Notes under the pieces: model-generated
Databases searched by the model: none
The model's input: the letters and a program-made list of their open reading frames with translations, nothing else
Told to the model about the DNA's origin: nothing
Shown: positions 61,987-64,000 of the stretch, piece after piece
How the letters are laid out: the number at the start of each line of letters is the position of its first letter
How positions within the stretch are numbered: the stretch's first letter is position 1
Position numbers and translations under genes: made by a program
NCBI GenBank assembly: GCA_965277105.1
Contig: OZ255710.1
Span: 1,612,001-1,676,000, forward strand
Origin: CAXSBA01 sp965277105
GTDB taxonomy: Bacteria; Spirochaetota; UBA12135; COTS27; CAXSBA01
DNA length: 64,000 nt
Direction of reading: 5' to 3'

Positions 61987-63195
61987 TCATTTTTTAATTA
62001 AATCGACAAAAAGTTTTCCTAACTCTTCAAGCGAAGTAATGACCTTACTCTGGTTTTGAGAAAAAAAGTATTTTTTAAATTTTTCTAGATCTTCTCGAAG
62101 GTTAATCACCACATACTCATAGTTGTTTAAAAGTCCTTGAGCTAATGCGCTTATTTCTTCTGGGGTTAATTGGGTAGTTAGTTTAAAAAGAACAAACGGC
62201 ACTTGAGAATATGCTTTTTTTAATTCTTGAATAACCTTTTGGTTGGGTTTAAGGGTAAGAGTTAATGCTTCGCTAGAAGAGATTTTACGCTTCGCTTTAT
62301 TTGCCGAAGAAAAATCGCTTACCGCCGCTAACGAAAGGAATAAGGAAAATTGAGCGTTGTTTTTTTTAAAAATAGCCAAGCATTTTTTTTGATAATCTTC
62401 ATAACTTTCATAAAAATCTACTTCTTCCAAAAAAGTTGGCAATGTTTTTTTTAAAGATATGGGTGCTAATAGATAAGGGTTTAATCCTGAGTAAAAAAAC
62501 TGCTCCCCTAAAGCTATTCCCGTGCTGCCAGTGGCGTGATTGCTAATAATCCTAATGGGATCAATATAACTAGGAACTGCCCCCGTGGTAATAAAAACCT
62601 TTTTGGGGACTTGCCATTGGTTTTTATTACGGTGGTAGTGATGAAGTACTTGGGCTACTATGTAGTGATGGTCGGGGATTTTTATTTTCTTTTCTGCTAA
62701 AGAACTTTGAGAGATTAAAAAAGTAGCATTATGGCTTTCTAGTTTTTTTATGCTTTCTTTTAAAAAAGGATTACTGGCTAAAGAGTTATGCATGGCTGGG
62801 AAAAACAGAAATGGTATTTTTTTTTGAGCTTGGTTTACCCCTAAAATACTTTGAGCTAGAGTGGTGAGAGGATTATCGGCAATCCCATTAGCGATTTTAT
62901 TAATAACGTTTAAACTAGCAGGGGCGATGAGAAGTAAATCAACGGAGAAAATATGCTCAGCCCCTCCACTTAGAGTAGTAATGACTTTTTCAGCACTAGC
63001 CCAGGCAAGGGCTTTTTCACCAATAAATTTGAGACTTTCATCAGTTGGGAAAACCAGCACACGGGCCTGATAACGACGAAGCTCTCTAATAATTTTAATA
63101 CTTTGGGTAGCGGCGATACTCCCACTAATTCCCAAGGCGATGGTTTTATTTTTTAAAAAATTACCCTTAAATTCTACTTGTAAATCTTGATTCAA
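61987..63195 (-). CDS. coaBC: Phosphopantothenoylcysteine synthase/decarboxylase, divergent
   Basis: 402 residues. The N-terminal flavoprotein part has GISGSIAATQSIKIIREL, the His in EHIFSVD, LLIAPASLNVINKIANGIAD. The C-terminal CoaB part has FITTGAVPSYIDPIRIISNHATG, AAVSDF and KAKRKI. In the decarboxylase the usual PAMN reads PAMH and the ACG catalytic-loop cysteine is missing, so CoaC activity may be lost or altered. CoaB looks intact. Its ATG overlaps the end of trhO by 4 bp. Confidence 0.85.
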   Translation of the reverse strand: MNQDLQVEFKGNFLKNKTIALGISGSIAATQSIKIIRELRRYQARVLVFPTDESLKFIGEKALAWASAEKVITTLSGGAEHIFSVDLLLIAPASLNVINKIANGIADNPLTTLAQSILGVNQAQKKIPFLFFPAMHNSLASNPFLKESIKKLESHNATFLISQSSLAEKKIKIPDHHYIVAQVLHHYHRNKNQWQVPKKVFITTGAVPSYIDPIRIISNHATGSTGIALGEQFFYSGLNPYLLAPISLKKTLPTFLEEVDFYESYEDYQKKCLAIFKKNNAQFSLFLSLAAVSDFSSANKAKRKISSSEALTLTLKPNQKVIQELKKAYSQVPFVLFKLTTQLTPEEISALAQGLLNNYEYVVINLREDLEKFKKYFFSQNQSKVITSLEELGKLFVDLIKK

Positions 63196-64000
63196 TAGCT
63201 CTTAAGATTTTTTTCTTGAGAAAAAGGTTGAAGCCGTGGGCGTAAACGACTTTTATAAACGGCTAGATTGTCTTTTTGAGGAGGGCGTTTTCGTCTTTTT
63301 TTTTGTTCTTCTAAAGGCAGTTTGATAATTTCTTGGCAGCGAGTGGAGCAACAGTTATCCATTTTAGCCTTACACTTAGCGCACTGAATGAAGAGTAAGT
63401 GGCAGTCGTCATTTGCACAGTTCGTATGAGTGTCGGCAGGAGCATTGCATTGGTGGCATCTAGCAATAACTTCTTCACTCACCCTTTCGCCTAAACGATC
63501 GTCAAAGACAAAATTTTTCCCTTTAAAATAATTAGGTAAATTTGCTTTTTTTACCTCGTGAGCATAATTTATAATCCCACCTTTTAGCTGATTGACATCT
63601 TTAAACCCTGCTTGGGCTAAAAAAGCACTAGCTTTTTCACAGCGGATACCACCTGTGCAGTATAAGATTAGCTTTTTTTCTTTGCTGTTTTCAATTTTTT
63701 TTAAGGTAGTTAGCAATTCCGGGAGTAACTCGCGGAAAGTGTCGCTATCAATGGTAAGGGCATTTTCAAAGTGCCCTACTTCGGTTTCATAGTGGTTACG
63801 CACATCAATGACTAGGGTATTCGGGGAGTGGAAATGCTTGTTGAACTCTTTTGCTGAAAGGGACTGCCCTTTTAAAGAAAAATCTAAGTTTTCGCTGATC
63901 CCATCCGCTACGATTTTTTCTCTGATTTTAATTTTTAATTTATAAAAAGAATAGTACCTTTCTTCTAAAGCAAACCGAAAAGAAATTTTTTCGCCAAAAG
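63192..64000 (-). CDS. trhO: tRNA uridine 5-hydroxylase TrhO (5' end beyond window)
   Basis: The frame is open from the window edge, where it reads FGEKISFRFALEERYYSFYK, to the stop at 63192. Rhodanese domain: NTLVIDVRNHYETEVGHF and the active-site YCTGGIRCEKASAFL. A Cys-rich tail (CHQCNAPADTHTNC, CAKCKAKMDNCCS) and a basic C-terminus match the UPF0176 group. TrhO hydroxylates U34 of tRNAs with oxygen on the way to cmo5U or mo5U. The N-terminal start lies outside the window. Confidence 0.92.
   Translation of the reverse strand, partial: FGEKISFRFALEERYYSFYKLKIKIREKIVADGISENLDFSLKGQSLSAKEFNKHFHSPNTLVIDVRNHYETEVGHFENALTIDSDTFRELLPELLTTLKKIENSKEKKLILYCTGGIRCEKASAFLAQAGFKDVNQLKGGIINYAHEVKKANLPNYFKGKNFVFDDRLGERVSEEVIARCHQCNAPADTHTNCANDDCHLLFIQCAKCKAKMDNCCSTRCQEIIKLPLEEQKKRRKRPPQKDNLAVYKSRLRPRLQPFSQEKNLKSY

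Overview
The window comes from a low-GC bacterium (A+T-rich by eye, with many non-ATG starts), most probably a spirochaete (Spirochaetota). The best single marker is a FlaA-type flagellar filament sheath protein (51009-51968, minus) carrying the family's long conserved core. LolCDE-type lipoprotein sorting and an LptF/LptG permease show a didermic envelope. A eukaryote-like IleRS and CHASE2 adenylate cyclase fit but do not prove the assignment. I cannot name a genus.

Layout. 1-6.0 kb: tandem lipoprotein genes built from about 98-residue Ig-like repeats, with near-identical 294-bp DNA units; the third also carries a seven-unit beta-propeller, and a relative lies at 35.8-37.7 kb. 6.1-14.3 kb: ileS, a zinc-independent MDR oxidoreductase, a divergent PTS enzyme I, hisI-folE2 and a DoxX-like gene. 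14.4-24.1 kb: rmuC and nqrM (minus), then proB-trkH, a YpdA-like flavoprotein and a complete general amino-acid ABC transporter. 24.1-28.9 kb: an envelope run (DPM1-like glycosyltransferase, glycerophosphodiesterase, LptF/G, TPR protein, MltG). 28.9-32.0 kb (minus): sulfotransferase, small membrane ORF, A-type Fe-S carrier and a YgfZ-TPR fusion whose N-terminus is hidden behind a non-AUG start. 32.2-35.7 kb: rpmF, proA and an overlapping nucleosidase-like / spore-photoproduct-lyase-like pair.

37.9-40.55 kb is an accessory island with less A+T-biased sequence: a Spy/CpxP-like protein, a broken core-2/I-branching glycosyltransferase, an integron attC-like site, an FkbM methyltransferase and a DsrE-like protein. 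I find the attC-like site the most unexpected signal here. 40.8-51 kb (minus): menF, uvrC, a DUF350 gene, rho, tRNA-Phe, a sirtuin, dapE, two small hypotheticals and lolD-lolC/E. 51-57.5 kb: flaA, a TPR lipoprotein, pgeF and a large CHASE2 cyclase. 57.5-62 kb: gamma-carbonic anhydrase, TVP38/TMEM64 protein, disulfide oxidoreductase, Cfa-like methyltransferase and NTF2-like protein. The window ends with coaBC (decarboxylase active site altered) and the 5'-truncated trhO.

Expression signals recur: extended -10 promoters (TGnTATAAT-like) and several genes with a -10 hexamer only 5-8 nt before the start codon, suggesting leaderless mRNAs. All identifications are from reading sequence; no database search was run.
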